From Breoghania sp. (GTDB taxonomy: Bacteria > Pseudomonadota > Alphaproteobacteria > Rhizobiales > Stappiaceae): a stretch of DNA of 64,000 nucleotides. The notes under the pieces were generated by a model. It did no database searches, was not told the origin of the DNA, and saw nothing but the letters and a program-made list of their open reading frames with translations. The DNA is taken from positions 1,426,001 to 1,490,000 of the forward strand of contig NZ_OY771475.1 in the NCBI RefSeq assembly GCF_963674635.1, read 5' to 3'. The translations under genes were made by a program, and so were the position numbers. How positions within the stretch are numbered: position 1 is the stretch's first letter; every line of letters starts with the position of its first letter. Below are positions 44,401 to 55,900 of the stretch, piece after piece.

Positions 44401-45486
44401 ATGGAACGGGTTTCACGTACGCCTTCAAAGGCGGCGAGCGGGAAAGGTGTGCGCGCAGCGACATTCGCTGCTGCCGCGCTCCTCACCCTCGGCACTCAGA
44501 GCACTGCGGTTTCGGCGGAGCAACTTGCCAATAGCGGCATGTGGCAACCGGAGACGGCCACCCATGGCAGCGTGACCACCTCCGGCCACGGGTTCATGAT
44601 GGTCGCCGCCATCGCCTCGGCGGTGGCCACGCCCTTTGCATATGAGGCGGCGGGCCACACCACCCGACTTGACTTCACCCGGCCCTATCTCACGCTCAAC
44701 GCCGTTCTGGAGACGCCAGCCCGCACAGCCGGGCAGGATGCCCTGTTCGCACCGCGCGGCTACGCCAGTCTCTCCACCGATATCGTGCCGGTGGCCCGCC
44801 CCCATGTTGCGGCCCCCACGCGCGAATATGCTTCGCCCGCAATCGCTGCGAAGGCCCCGAACCGTCCGTTGCTCGGCAGCCTTGGCAAAACGGCCGGGTT
44901 CACGCCCGTCAGCGCCCGTTGGGATCGCGTCCAGCACAAGACCGCCGGTTCGCTCGCCGCGCTCAATGCCTGCATTGACAGGACCGCTCATTGCGCCGAT
45001 GCGGATCTCGCCGATTGGGCCGCGATCGTCGCCGAAGCGCGCGGCATGCGCGAGGGGCGACGCATTACCCATGTCAACCGCGCCATCAACCGGCTGATCG
45101 CCTATCGCGACGACCGGATCGTTTGGAAAAACGCGGAATACTGGGCCGCGCCTGCCGAAACGCTGGCGCGCAAGGCCGGTGATTGCGAAGACTTCGCCAT
45201 CCTAAAGTACTGGAGCCTGCGTGAAGCAGGTTTCCGCGATCAGGACATGCGGATCGTTGTGCTGCGCGACAAGGCGCTCAGGAGTTATCATGCCGTGCTG
45301 GCGGTTTATCACAACAATGACTGGCTGATCCTCGACAACCGTTTTTCGCGGGTTCGTCTGCAGCGCGATCTGCCGAATTATCAGCCGCTTTTTTCGCTGA
45401 ACGCATCGACCCAGTGGGCCCATGCGACGACGACGAAAAAGCCCGTGCGCCTTGCCTCGCGCCTTCAGGAGCAGTTCGGCCAATAG
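44401..45486 (+). CDS. lapG: LapG-like periplasmic transglutaminase-like cysteine protease
   Basis: A 361-residue secreted protease. The signal peptide covers about residues 1-39 (AVSA). The C-terminal half (about 170-340) is the bacterial transglutaminase-like cysteine peptidase fold (BTLCP, DUF920) with WDRV, then the triad Cys262 (GDCEDFA), His297 (YHAVL) and Asp312 (LDN); the spacing is like Pseudomonas LapG. LapG cleaves the N-terminal retention module of LapA-type adhesins, releasing them from the surface. This protein is longer than typical LapG because of about 130 residues between signal and protease domain that I do not recognise. It lies 28 bp after the HlyD gene, in the adhesin export operon. 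Confidence 0.87.
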   Translation: MERVSRTPSKAASGKGVRAATFAAAALLTLGTQSTAVSAEQLANSGMWQPETATHGSVTTSGHGFMMVAAIASAVATPFAYEAAGHTTRLDFTRPYLTLNAVLETPARTAGQDALFAPRGYASLSTDIVPVARPHVAAPTREYASPAIAAKAPNRPLLGSLGKTAGFTPVSARWDRVQHKTAGSLAALNACIDRTAHCADADLADWAAIVAEARGMREGRRITHVNRAINRLIAYRDDRIVWKNAEYWAAPAETLARKAGDCEDFAILKYWSLREAGFRDQDMRIVVLRDKALRSYHAVLAVYHNNDWLILDNRFSRVRLQRDLPNYQPLFSLNASTQWAHATTTKKPVRLASRLQEQFGQ

Positions 45487-45565
45487 GCTGCAAAAACCGC
45501 GCCCTGCTTTCGGGAAACCATGCTGGAAGGCGGGGTCTGCGTGGTGTATGCCTTGAGGGCACACG

Positions 45566-45583
45566 ATGGTCCGGGCTGAATGA
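45566..45583 (+). other. Five-codon mini-ORF overlapping the next start codon
   Basis: ATG GTC CGG GCT GAA TGA has a well-spaced GAGGG six bases upstream, and its stop overlaps the ATG of the next gene (GAATGA). The following gene has no ribosome site of its own, so translation may be coupled through this short frame. It is too short for codon evidence. Confidence 0.3.
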
Positions 45584-46392
45584 TTCAACCTTCCGTTTTC
45601 TCGCTGAGATCCCCGATTGCGGTGATCGCCGCCGCCGCGCTCGGCGTTCTGGTGGCGGCAACGGGCTACCTCGTCCAGAACTCGGCCGACGCCACCCGGA
45701 TGGAAACGCAAGTCACTGCCGACGCGGCCATGGCAGACAGTCGCCTGTCCCTTGCACGAATCCTGCTCCAGCATTCGCTGGTGTCATCGGCGCAGCGCCT
45801 TGAAGAACTGGCGAACCTCCCGCTCCTGGCCGAATTCCTCGATCTTGCAGCCTCCAACCCGACAGGCGGCGATGCGGCAGAGCTGCGAGCCTATCTCGAT
45901 GAAGCCCTGCAGGCCGTAGCACAGAGCCCGGATATCGCGGCGCTCATCGCGTTTGCCCCATCCGGCGAGGCGCTCATGAGCATCGGCGAGACAGAGGACA
46001 ATGGGCCCAAACCTGCCCCCGGTGAAACGATCCTTGTCGTATCCGGGGCCAAGGGGGCCGCAACAGCACTCTGGCTTCAGGCCGAAATCCCGCCACTTGG
46101 CGGCGGCGGGGCATCGTCCGGCTTCCTTCTCGCCCGTCTGCCACACGATATCCTGCAAAGCCTCGCCGCAGCCGATATCCGGGTGTCGCGCGCCGAAGAC
46201 CAAGAGAGCGGCCCCGCCTCGGAAAGTCCTGCTGTTTCCCGGCTCGGTCCGCTCCTGCTGCGCACCTCGCCCCCCGGGGTGAAAGCCCAGCCGGGCCCGT
46301 CTGCGCCCTACTGGCTTTTCGCCGGTATCTGCGTGTTTCTGGCAGGACTTGCGGGACTTGCGGCAAGACAAACCGGCACCAGCACCGATTGA
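45580..46392 (+). CDS. Unrecognised bitopic membrane protein with a periplasmic sensor-like domain, next to lapG
   Basis: A 270-residue protein with a helix at about 12-32, a 210-residue periplasmic region and a second helix at about 243-261, leaving only some nine residues (RQTGTSTD end) in the cytoplasm. The periplasmic part starts with a long helix (METQVTADAAMADSRLSLAR), then LAEFLDLAASNPTGGDAAEL and an alternating beta/alpha region, a layout like CACHE/PAS-type sensors, but no HAMP, GGDEF, EAL, kinase or methyl-accepting domain follows. The start is fixed by an in-frame TGA directly upstream. It is 93 bp after lapG and last in the adhesin-export operon, convergent with the adhesin gene. 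In known systems LapG is controlled by the c-di-GMP receptor LapD; this protein occupies that place without the cytoplasmic domains. Function unknown. Confidence 0.72.
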   Translation: MIQPSVFSLRSPIAVIAAAALGVLVAATGYLVQNSADATRMETQVTADAAMADSRLSLARILLQHSLVSSAQRLEELANLPLLAEFLDLAASNPTGGDAAELRAYLDEALQAVAQSPDIAALIAFAPSGEALMSIGETEDNGPKPAPGETILVVSGAKGAATALWLQAEIPPLGGGGASSGFLLARLPHDILQSLAAADIRVSRAEDQESGPASESPAVSRLGPLLLRTSPPGVKAQPGPSAPYWLFAGICVFLAGLAGLAARQTGTSTD

Positions 46393-46477
46393 AACGTTGT
46401 TTCTCGCCCGCTCCCTCCGTCGCCGTAAGCCTTCGTGCCGGAAAAGTGTTTCGGCTTGAGCAGGCCATATGGCCATT

Positions 46478-46511
46478 AAAAAGGGGCGAGCCCGAGGGCC
46501 CGCCCCTTTTT
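46478..46511. terminator. Bidirectional terminator between the secretion operon and the adhesin gene
   Basis: AAAAAGGGGCG and CGCCCCTTTTT form an 11-bp stem continued by an inner GCC/GGC stem; the A and T runs make it functional on both strands. It serves both convergent transcripts. Confidence 0.9.
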
Positions 46512-46546
46512 AATTCGCCCGATGATCCTTTGACCGCCGCTCGTCG

Positions 46547-46990
46547 TCAGGCTACGGCCTGCGCGACGATATTGGCCTGCGAGCCATCGTCATCGACGAC
46601 AACTCGAATGGTATCGCCGAGCGAGACGTCGGCGAATTCGACCATCGGGGTCCAGTCATTGCCAAGACCGTTGGCATTTACCTCCAGAAGGGCGCTGCCA
46701 TCGGCATCCGCAGTCACGCGGACAAAGTCGCCAATATCAGTTCCCGCAGCCCCGAAGGCTCCGTCCAGAAGCCCGTGAAGGTCGATTGCATCGCCACCGG
46801 TCCCGTCATCATTCGCCACCTCGAAGTCGGTGATGAAGTCTGTGGCATCCGATAGGGAGTTCAGGACAAAGGTGTCCTGTCCCAGCCCTCCGGTCAGCAT
46901 GTCGGACCCAAGGCCACCGGCAATCAGGTCGTCAGCATCGCTGCCGACAAGAATGTCGTCGCCGTCGGTGCCTTCAAAGAAGGGCTGCGG
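46547..46990 (-). other. C-terminal RTX block and type I secretion target domain of the adhesin
   Basis: The last about 147 residues have RTX nonapeptides (GTDGDDILVGSDADDLIAGG and GGLGQDTFVL), then DATDFITDFE, the usual start of the VCA0849-class C-terminal target domain, and end with hydrophobic VAQAVA. This is the uncleaved signal read by the ABC exporter. Confidence 0.85.
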
Positions 46991-49900
46991 AGCCTCCACG
47001 AAGGTGCTGCGCATCATGGACGAGCCATCGTCCATCCCGGCACTGAATGTGGACGGGGGCATGATGTCATCGGCCCCATCGACGGTCAGTGTCGCCGTGG
47101 CGCTGGCCAGACCGCCATTTCCGTCGCTCACCCAGTAGGTGAAGCTGTCGGTGGTGCTTTCGCCGTCATCAAGCCCCTGCAAGTCGGACGAGCCGGTCGG
47201 ATCGTAGCTGATTTCGCCGGTGCTCGCGTCAAGGGTCACGGTTGCGCCCTTGGCAGTCGTCGCCGTCAGCTCGTTACTTCCGCCAAGACCGGAGACGCTC
47301 AGCGCATCGCCGTCGGCATCCGTGTCATTGGCAAGCAGCAGGCTCGTTTCGATGGTCGTGACGACATCTTCCGAAACACCCGGGCCACCGTTGGAGACAC
47401 CATGATGCTCGACCACATAGGCCAGGTCATAGGTGCCAGGCAGATCGTTCCAGGTGCCGTTGCTCTTGATCGAAGCGTAGTCCTCATGGCCACCGTAGTT
47501 ATTCGGCTCGCCAGATGCCCATCCCTGATACCGTGAGGTCAGAGATCGGTTGTTTTCTTCGCCACCAATCCATCTCCAATGCCCTTCATGCGCTCTATCG
47601 GATGCACCGATCCATGCCTCGCCCACCGTGTAGCTCAACGAATGAACGAAAGAGTTTTCGCCATATGTCGTGATCTGGACGAGATAGCCACCCTGAGCAT
47701 TCGCCGCCTGATATGCCTCATCCCATGTCATTCGGCTGCCGACCAGCTTGTAGAAGTGGCCATTATATTCTGACCAGCTGGCATCGGGTGCGGACGGAGG
47801 CATCGTGAAGTCCAACACCTCCGAGTTGGCGACCGGCGCGTCGTTGTCGGTCACACCATCCACCGTCACCTCGGCACTGGCGCTGGCCTCGCGGCCCTGA
47901 GCATCGATCACCTTGTAGGTGAAGCTGTCGACCCCGTGCTCGCCATCGTTCAGATGCTCGAACGCACCATTGGGATCGTAGTCGTAGCTGCCGTCGGCAT
48001 TGACGGTGAGCAAGGCCCCCGAAGCAAGCGTGACCTGACTTCCGGGCGTGAAGGCGCTTCCGTTGATCTCGGTGATCGACAGCGTGTCGCCGTCGAGATC
48101 GACATCGTTGCCGAGAAGCCCATCCGCCGCAGTGACCTGGACGGAGGTATCCTCGTCTGTGGCCACCACATCGTCATAGGCGATCGGCGGCAGGTTGCCC
48201 ACGTCACCATTATCATCCGAGAACATCGGCACTTCCCCATTGCCGGAGAAGGTGACCGAGTGGTCGGGGGAAGACAGCGTGAAGGTACCATTGCCGTTGT
48301 CGACGAGGTCGTAATCGTCAATGGTCGTGCCCGGGGCCAGGTTGATCACATCCACGGCCCGCATGTCGCCGACGATCACGTCGTGACCGCCATTGGACGT
48401 GAAGACGATGCGATGCGCCGAGCTGAGCCCGGAGATATCGACCGTGTCGTCGCCATCACCGCCATCGAGACGGATCGTCGAATAGGCAAGGCTCGTGCCC
48501 ACGAAGCTGCCATGCACGTTGAACGTGTCGCTGGTACCTGCCGGAGCGCCCTGACCGTCGATGACGATCTCTTCGATATTGTCCAGCTCGGCAATGATCA
48601 CGCCGTTGCGGGCGATGACAATCTCGGCAGAACCGCCATAGGCAAGCGGCGAGGAAGCCGCAGCGGCGTTGCTGTAGATATCGAAGGTTTCAGCCGACGC
48701 GGCCTCGCCATTCGCAAGGAAGGTATCGGTATCCGCGCCGCCATCGACGATATCGTGACCGCCACCGACATTCCACACGATGGTGTCGTCACCGGCTCCA
48801 CCGTCGATGATGTCGTCGCCTTCGCCACCTTCGATGTGGTCGTCGCCGTCGCCGCCCAGCAGCGTGTCCTCACCACCGCCTCCGAGCAGCGAGTCGTTGC
48901 CGCCACGGCCATCCAGCGTGTCGTCGCCGGCTCCGCCGTAATAGGCATCGACACCATCGGAGCCGATCGGCATCAGAACCGTCGTCTGCGTGGCCGGGTC
49001 GAGTTCGACATAGTGGTTGACCTCGCTCACACCGGCATAGGTGTTGGCGTCGGCACCGGTGTTGGCGACGGTGTTCACAACCCCAATCTCGCCGACTTCC
49101 GTTACGCCATTTGCGACGCCATTGAACAGGTTGTTCGTCACCGTGCTGTCTTCGGTATCGATCAGATACACCGCGTAGTCATTGTCGCCGGTACCGGCGA
49201 AGGCATTGTCATCCACCAGCAGCCCGGTCGCGGAGAAGACCAACAACGCAACAGATACCCACGGACCGCCCGAGTAGCCAAAGCCGGTGAAGGTGTTGCC
49301 GAGAATGCTGCCGGTCGAACCATGCGAAAGCTGGATGCCATTCTGCGCCATCACCGCCTGACTGACGGTCGTGAACGTGTTGCCTTCTGCTGTGACGATC
49401 GCATTGCGCGCCACAACGCCGGTCTTCTGGAACTCCGTGAAGGTGGAATTGGTGATGCTGATCGCTTTCGCAAAGCCATCCGTGTTGCTGACCAGGATCG
49501 CCTGACCGCGCTGGTTGCCGGAGACCTGCCCCGCCGCTTCATTGATCGGTATATCGCCGATCTCCATGATCTCAACCTGATCGAGCGAGCCGGAAGAGTT
49601 CATGTAGGCGATGCCGGTGAAGTCGGCCCCGCCGCTCACCTGACCGGCCTGCCATTCGCCATCGACGGTGATCGAGGAGATGTCGACGTTGTCCGCGCCG
49701 TCCACCGTTACAACGGAGAAGACAGCCTTGCCATTCTGCGGATCGGTCGTGGTTTGAACCAGCCCGCTTGCGGGCGCTTCGATGACCACGTCGCCCACGC
49801 CGACCAGCGAGATATCGCTGGTGGTGATGACAACCTGCTCGGCATAGGTGTCCTCGGCGATCAGGACCGTGTCACCGGCAACAGCCGCGTCCACTGCTTC

Positions 49901-52900
49901 CTGGATCGTGGCGTAACCGCCATTGCCGACCAGCAGGAACCGACCGGCTTCCGCGCCGTCCACCACTTCCACATTGGTGAGCGTGTCGGTGCCCTGTGTG
50001 CTTGAGGTGAGCGTCCAGCTGTTTGCACCGGACAGCGCAAACTCGGTCGCTGCCAGGGCATCGGTGTAATGGGCCGTATCGAGATCCGCCCCGCCGTCGA
50101 AGGTGTCGTCTCCGACGCCGGAGTGGAAGCTGTCATCGCCTGCACCGCCGTCAAACTCGATGGCGATTTCAGACGCCACGCCGCTCGACGCCATGGCCGA
50201 AGCGTTGACCGTGTCGGCCCCGTCGCCGCCTGCGACATGGATCGTGGTCGGATCGATGCCGGAGTTCGCGAAGTCACCGGTCAGGGTGACGGTGTCACCC
50301 GCATCGGACAACACAACCTCGACATTCTCGATGCCGTCAACCTCGGAGGTCTCACCGCCAGCGGTGAGCGTGAAGCCCGCGCCGCCGTCGCCCGGAGCCG
50401 CAAGTGCGATGGTCTCGGCCCCGCCGGTGCCGTTCACGACACGCAGCGTATCGCCGTTGACCTCGACGCCTGTGCCGCCATCGATGGTGTCGTTCCCATC
50501 GCCGACATTCCAGACGATGGTGTCATCGCCGAGATCGCCCAGGACAGTGTCGTCACCGGTGCCGCCTTCAAGGTAGTCGTCGTTCTTGCCGCCTCGCAAC
50601 GTATCGTCGTCGGCCCCGCCGTAGAGACGGTCATTGCCGGTGTTGCCCTGCAGATAGTCCTCACCGAGACCGCCGATGAGGGTGTCATCACCCGCACCGC
50701 CATAGACTTCGTCATCCCCGCCGTAATCGATGCCGCCTTCGGCGAAACCATTGAGGAAATCGTTTCCATCCGTGCCCGTGATGATGTCATCCGCATCGGT
50801 GCCGCGGATGCGGCTGTCGAAGCCCATGACATGCGTACTGTCACTGTTGATCGTGACACCGGAGAAATCCAGAGTGCTGGTTCCGCCAACACCCGTATAG
50901 ACACCGGGCTTCCCCGCCGTTCCCGGCACGCCGTCACCGGAGGTCGCGATCGGATCGACATAGAGCAGGTCGCCCCAGTTCGACGAACCGCTGAGCGCGA
51001 CATTCGCGAAGGTCAGGCCATCCAGATCGTTGAAGCCCTGCACCATGATCTGCGGCTTCTCCCACGAACCGCTGGTGGTGACGTTGATCAGCGAGATCGT
51101 GCCGATCGGCTGATCCACATCGTAGGTGCCCGGCGCAAAGCCGGTGATCTGGAGAGCATTGTCCCCCTTGCCGGAAGCGGCATCAGCCAACGCGCTGGAG
51201 CTGTTGAACGCTACATTCTCGATTGTCGCGTCACCGAAGAAGTTCCACAGCAAGAGATCAGCCGACCCGTTCGCGCCACCCTGGCCGTTATCAGCAAAGG
51301 TCGTATTGGTTACCGTGATCTCGCCCACGCCCGGCGTGTTGCCGTTCGTGCGGAAACCATAGCCGGAGTTGTCGTTGAAGGCGCTGTCGTCGACCGAGAT
51401 CGTATCCACAATCGTGCCGGAGGCCACGCGGATGCCCGAGGTATTGCCCTCGAAGTTGATCCCCTTGATCGTCACGGTGGCGGAGCCGCCATCGTTGATA
51501 TCGCCGGAAATCGTCAGGGCCGTCCCACCCGGATTGAGGATGGTGTCGGTTGACGGATCGTCCCCGTTGCCGGAGCCGATCAGCGTCACCGCCTTGTCGA
51601 GCGACAGGTTCTCGCTCCATGTGCCGGGCCCGATGAGGATCGTATCTCCGTCGGACGCTGCGTCGATTGCCTCCTGGATCGTAGCGTAACCGCCATTACC
51701 GACCAGCAGGAATTGCCCGCCCTCGGCACCATCCACGATCTCGATGTTGGTGAGCGTGTCTGTGCCTTCGGTTGCGGTCGTCACCGTCCAGCCGCCGGAG
51801 CCGTTGGCGGTAATGTCCGCATCGGTCAGGCTATCTGCGAACTGTGCGGTGTCGGTGCCGTCGGAGCCATCCAGCACATCGTCGTCGGCCCCGCCGGTGA
51901 AGGTGTCGTCGCCTGCCCCGCCGGTGAAGCTATCCGCCCCGCCGAAGCCTGCGAAGTCAATGTCGCCGGTGGTATTGCCGCCCGCCACATAGACATCGTT
52001 TCCGGCATCACCGGTCACCGTCATCGTGGATTGCGTGACGTTGTCGATATCGCCGTGCGCCGCAGAGTGGATCGCGTCGGTGATCTCGACATTCTCGACC
52101 ACCACGGAAGGCCCGTCGATGGACTTGCCCGGCTCACCGGCGCGCACGCCCGTGGAGGTGCCGTCAATCGTGCCGTTGCGCACGATGATGTCACCGGTAT
52201 AGGTCGCCGGGTTCGTGCTGTAGCTGCCATCATCACGCGCCTTCAGCGAGATCGCCGCACCGAAGTCGTGCGCCGTGCCATCGCCGTCGGACGTGCCGAC
52301 ATCGGTAAACGTGAAGTTCTCGATTACGATGCCGGAGTAGACGCCGTTCTTCAGGTTGATGTCGATGCCGTTGCCGAAGCCACTGGTATTGGCTCCGGTC
52401 CCGCCAAAGACGGCCGCCCGGCCGAACTCGCCCACATCGTTCATCACGATGCCGGTGATCAGCGCATCGCTGAGCGCCTCCGCGTAGATGCCCTTTTCAA
52501 GCAGATGCTCGAAGGTCGTACCGTTGATCTGGACACCGTCGATCAGGCCGTCGGAGGCTGCGCCCCCAGCGGTTGTCTTGGCGAAGTAGATGCCAATCGC
52601 GCCGTCGGAAATCGTGCCGCCATTGATCGTCAGGTCGGTGACATCGGCGGTCGTGCCCTTGCGGATGCCGTTGATCACGCCATCGATATCGACGTTGTTC
52701 AGCGTCAGCCCGTCCACACCGTCGGCAAGCTCGATGCCGGTGTAGAAGCTTGAGAACTCCACACCACTGATGCTCACTCCATCGGCGTCGACCGTTAGCC
52801 CCCTTCCGGCGGCATTGCTGTAGCTGTTGCCCGCCTTCAGGTAATCGCCGACGGAACCCGCAATGCCGTTGTCGGACTTGAAGGTGCCCTCGATAACCAC

Positions 52901-55900
52901 ATCGCCGACGCCCACCAGCGAGACATTGTCCGTGGAGATGGTCAGGTTTTCGGTGTAGTTGCCCTCGGCCACCATGACCGTGTCGCCCTCGGCCGCGTCG
53001 TTGAGCGCCTCCTGGATCGTGGCGTAACCGCCATTGCCGACCAGCAGGAACCGGCCCGTTGCGGGGCCCGCGCCATCCGGATCGGCAGCCTGAACGACCT
53101 CGACGCCGGTCAGGGTGTCGATACCCTCGCCAAAGGCCGATGCATCGATCTGCCAGCCCGGCTCGACCGCCGCGCCCGGATCGGCGTCGGTCACGATCGA
53201 GAAGTCGGAAGCATCGAGCTCCCCGCCAAAGGTCGCCATATCCTGACCGGAGCCTCCGATCAGGGCGTCGTTGCCGACATAGCCATCCAGCGTGTCGTTG
53301 CCCTCATCGCCGTAGAGCACGTCATTGCCGGAACCGCCATAGAGCGCGTCATTGTCGGCTCCGCCATGCATCTCATCACTCCCGGCCTGGCCGTTCATGA
53401 TGTCATCGCCGGCGTCACCGAACATCAGGTCCGGATTGCTGTTGCCGTAGAAGGTGTCGTTGCCCTCACCTCCGTGCATTTCGTCGGCACCACCCTTGCC
53501 CTCAAGGATGTCGTTGCCCTTGCCGCCCTCGATGAGATCCGAACCGGCGCCGCCGATCAGCTTGTCGTCACCGTCATTGCCCACCAGCTTGTCGCTGCCG
53601 CCACCGGAGGTGAAGACCTCGTCACCCGACAGGCCCTGCATGGCAATGTCGGAGAACGGATTGCCATGGGTGTTTGCGACGATCAACGGAAGACTGCTGA
53701 GATCCAGCGTCCCGCCGACACCGTCGATGTTGAAGCCGTGCAATTCGGCATCGACATTCACCGTCAGGCCCGCACCGGAAATATCCAGCCCGTTCGCATC
53801 GGCGAAGTTGTAGATCGCCACGCCGACCTTTTCGTAGTCACCCGTCACGATCACGCCGTCGAAAGTCACGTTGCCCATCGGCTGGAACGGAGCGTTCACA
53901 CCGCGGAACTGGATGCCGTTTTCGGCAGCAGAGCCCGGGTTCTCGACGGTCACATTCGTCAGCGTCACGTCGCCGTTGAAGAGGAAGAAGTTCAGCGCCC
54001 CTTCGCCAGCCCCGCCGGATTCCGCGGTCGCGTTGCCGGTGAAGGTCATGCCCTCCAGCACGATCCCGCCAAGACCCGTCGCCCCGTTCAACCACAGGCC
54101 GTTGTAGCGGCCACCGCTCACCTCGCCGTCCGTCAGGCTCACTTCGTCGAAGGAAGCCGTCGGGTCGACCAGCACCACATAGGCGCTGTCCCCAGTGAAA
54201 TCGATGTTGGAGGCTTCGAAGCTCTCGCCTGCGCTGCCGCCGGAGATGCGCAATGCCGGACCGCCAACGCCGCCGTCCACGCTCACATCTCCCACGCCGA
54301 CCAGTGTGACGCCTTCGGTGACCAACAGGTTCTCGGCATAAGTGCCTTCATGCACCTCCACCGTGTAACCGGCATCCGCATTGTCGATGCCGTCCTGGAT
54401 CTTATCGTAAGTGCCGACCAGGTTGTTGGACCCGTCGAAGACGAAGACGTTCGCCGTCAGATCGATCTCCGCACCGCCGCCACCGAAATCGATGCCTTCG
54501 ATCCCGAAGAGCTGGTTGGTCTCGCCGGTGACGGTGTTCTCCACCGTCCACGAGCCATCTGCGTTGCGGGTGATGGAATGATCGCTCTGGTCGCCGTAGA
54601 TGACCACGGTGTCGCTCTCGCCGGAAACCGCGAGAACATTGCCGGCCACACCCGTATCGGTGGCATTGCCATAGACGGCATCATTGCCGCCATCGATGAA
54701 GAAGAGGTCATCCCCCTCACCGCCGATCATGGTGTCGGCACCGGCCCCGCCGGAAATCCGATCGCTTCCCGCGCCGCCGTCCAGCGTGTCATCGCCGTCA
54801 TTGCCGGAAAGCACGTCATTGTCGGCACCGCCGGAGAGCAGGTCGTTGCCGACGCCGCCGCGCAGAATGTCGTTGCCGTCATTGCCGTTGGCCACGATCC
54901 GCACGTCCGAAGACCCGGAGCTGTGAACCATCGTGGAGCCGTCCACGACATCGTCGCCCGCACCGCCTTCCACATGGATGGTGGAGACATTGATGCCGGA
55001 GGACGCAAAGTCGCCCGTCATCATCAGCGAGCCGGACCCCGCGGTGAAGTCGACCGTCACTTCCTCCACATCGGTGACAGTCACCGTTTCACCGCCGGAT
55101 TCCACGGTGAAGCCGGGCACGCCCAGGGTCGCGCCAAGCGTGATCGTCTGCCCAGCGGCGGTAGAGAAGAGGCGCAGCGTGTCGGTGTCAGAACCACCGT
55201 CGATAGTATCCGCCCCCTCGCCAACGGACCAGTTGATGCGGTCATTGCCCGCACCGCCGTCGATTGTGTCAGCACCTGCACCGCCGACGATCAGGTCATT
55301 GCCGTCACCGCCGAGAATGGTGTCGTTGCCGCCGAGACCCGACAGGTAATCGGCACCATCGAGGCCCATGATCACGTTGTCACCGCCGTTTCCGACGATG
55401 TTGTCGGTGAAATCGGTGCCTTCGACGTTCTCGATGGAGATCAGATCATCATGCTCGATGGTGTTCGCTGCGATCCCATTGGTCAGATCCGTCCAGCCCA
55501 GAGCCTTGTTGCTCAGGTCGGTGCCCCAGCCCTGATCGAGGCGGACATAAATGCCTTCTCCCTCGCCGGAATAGTCGACCTTGTCGACACCGTCGCCGCC
55601 GTCGAGCACGTTGAAGCCCGTGCCGCCGGTCAGCGTGTCGTTGCCTTCGCCGCCTTCCAGCGTGTCGTTGCCGCCATCGCCGAAGAGCGTGTCGTTGCCC
55701 TCACCGCCAATGACCGTGTCATTGCCGCCGAGGCCGCCGAGCCGGTCGTTGCCGTCCCCGCCCTTAATAACGTTGTCGCCGCTATTGCCGGTGATCAGGT
55801 CGTTATAGGCCGTGCCGGTGATGTTCTCGATATTGACGAGCTTGTCATGCTCGACCGTGCCTGCCGCTATCGCATCGTTGAGCGGCACCCAGCCCATGGC

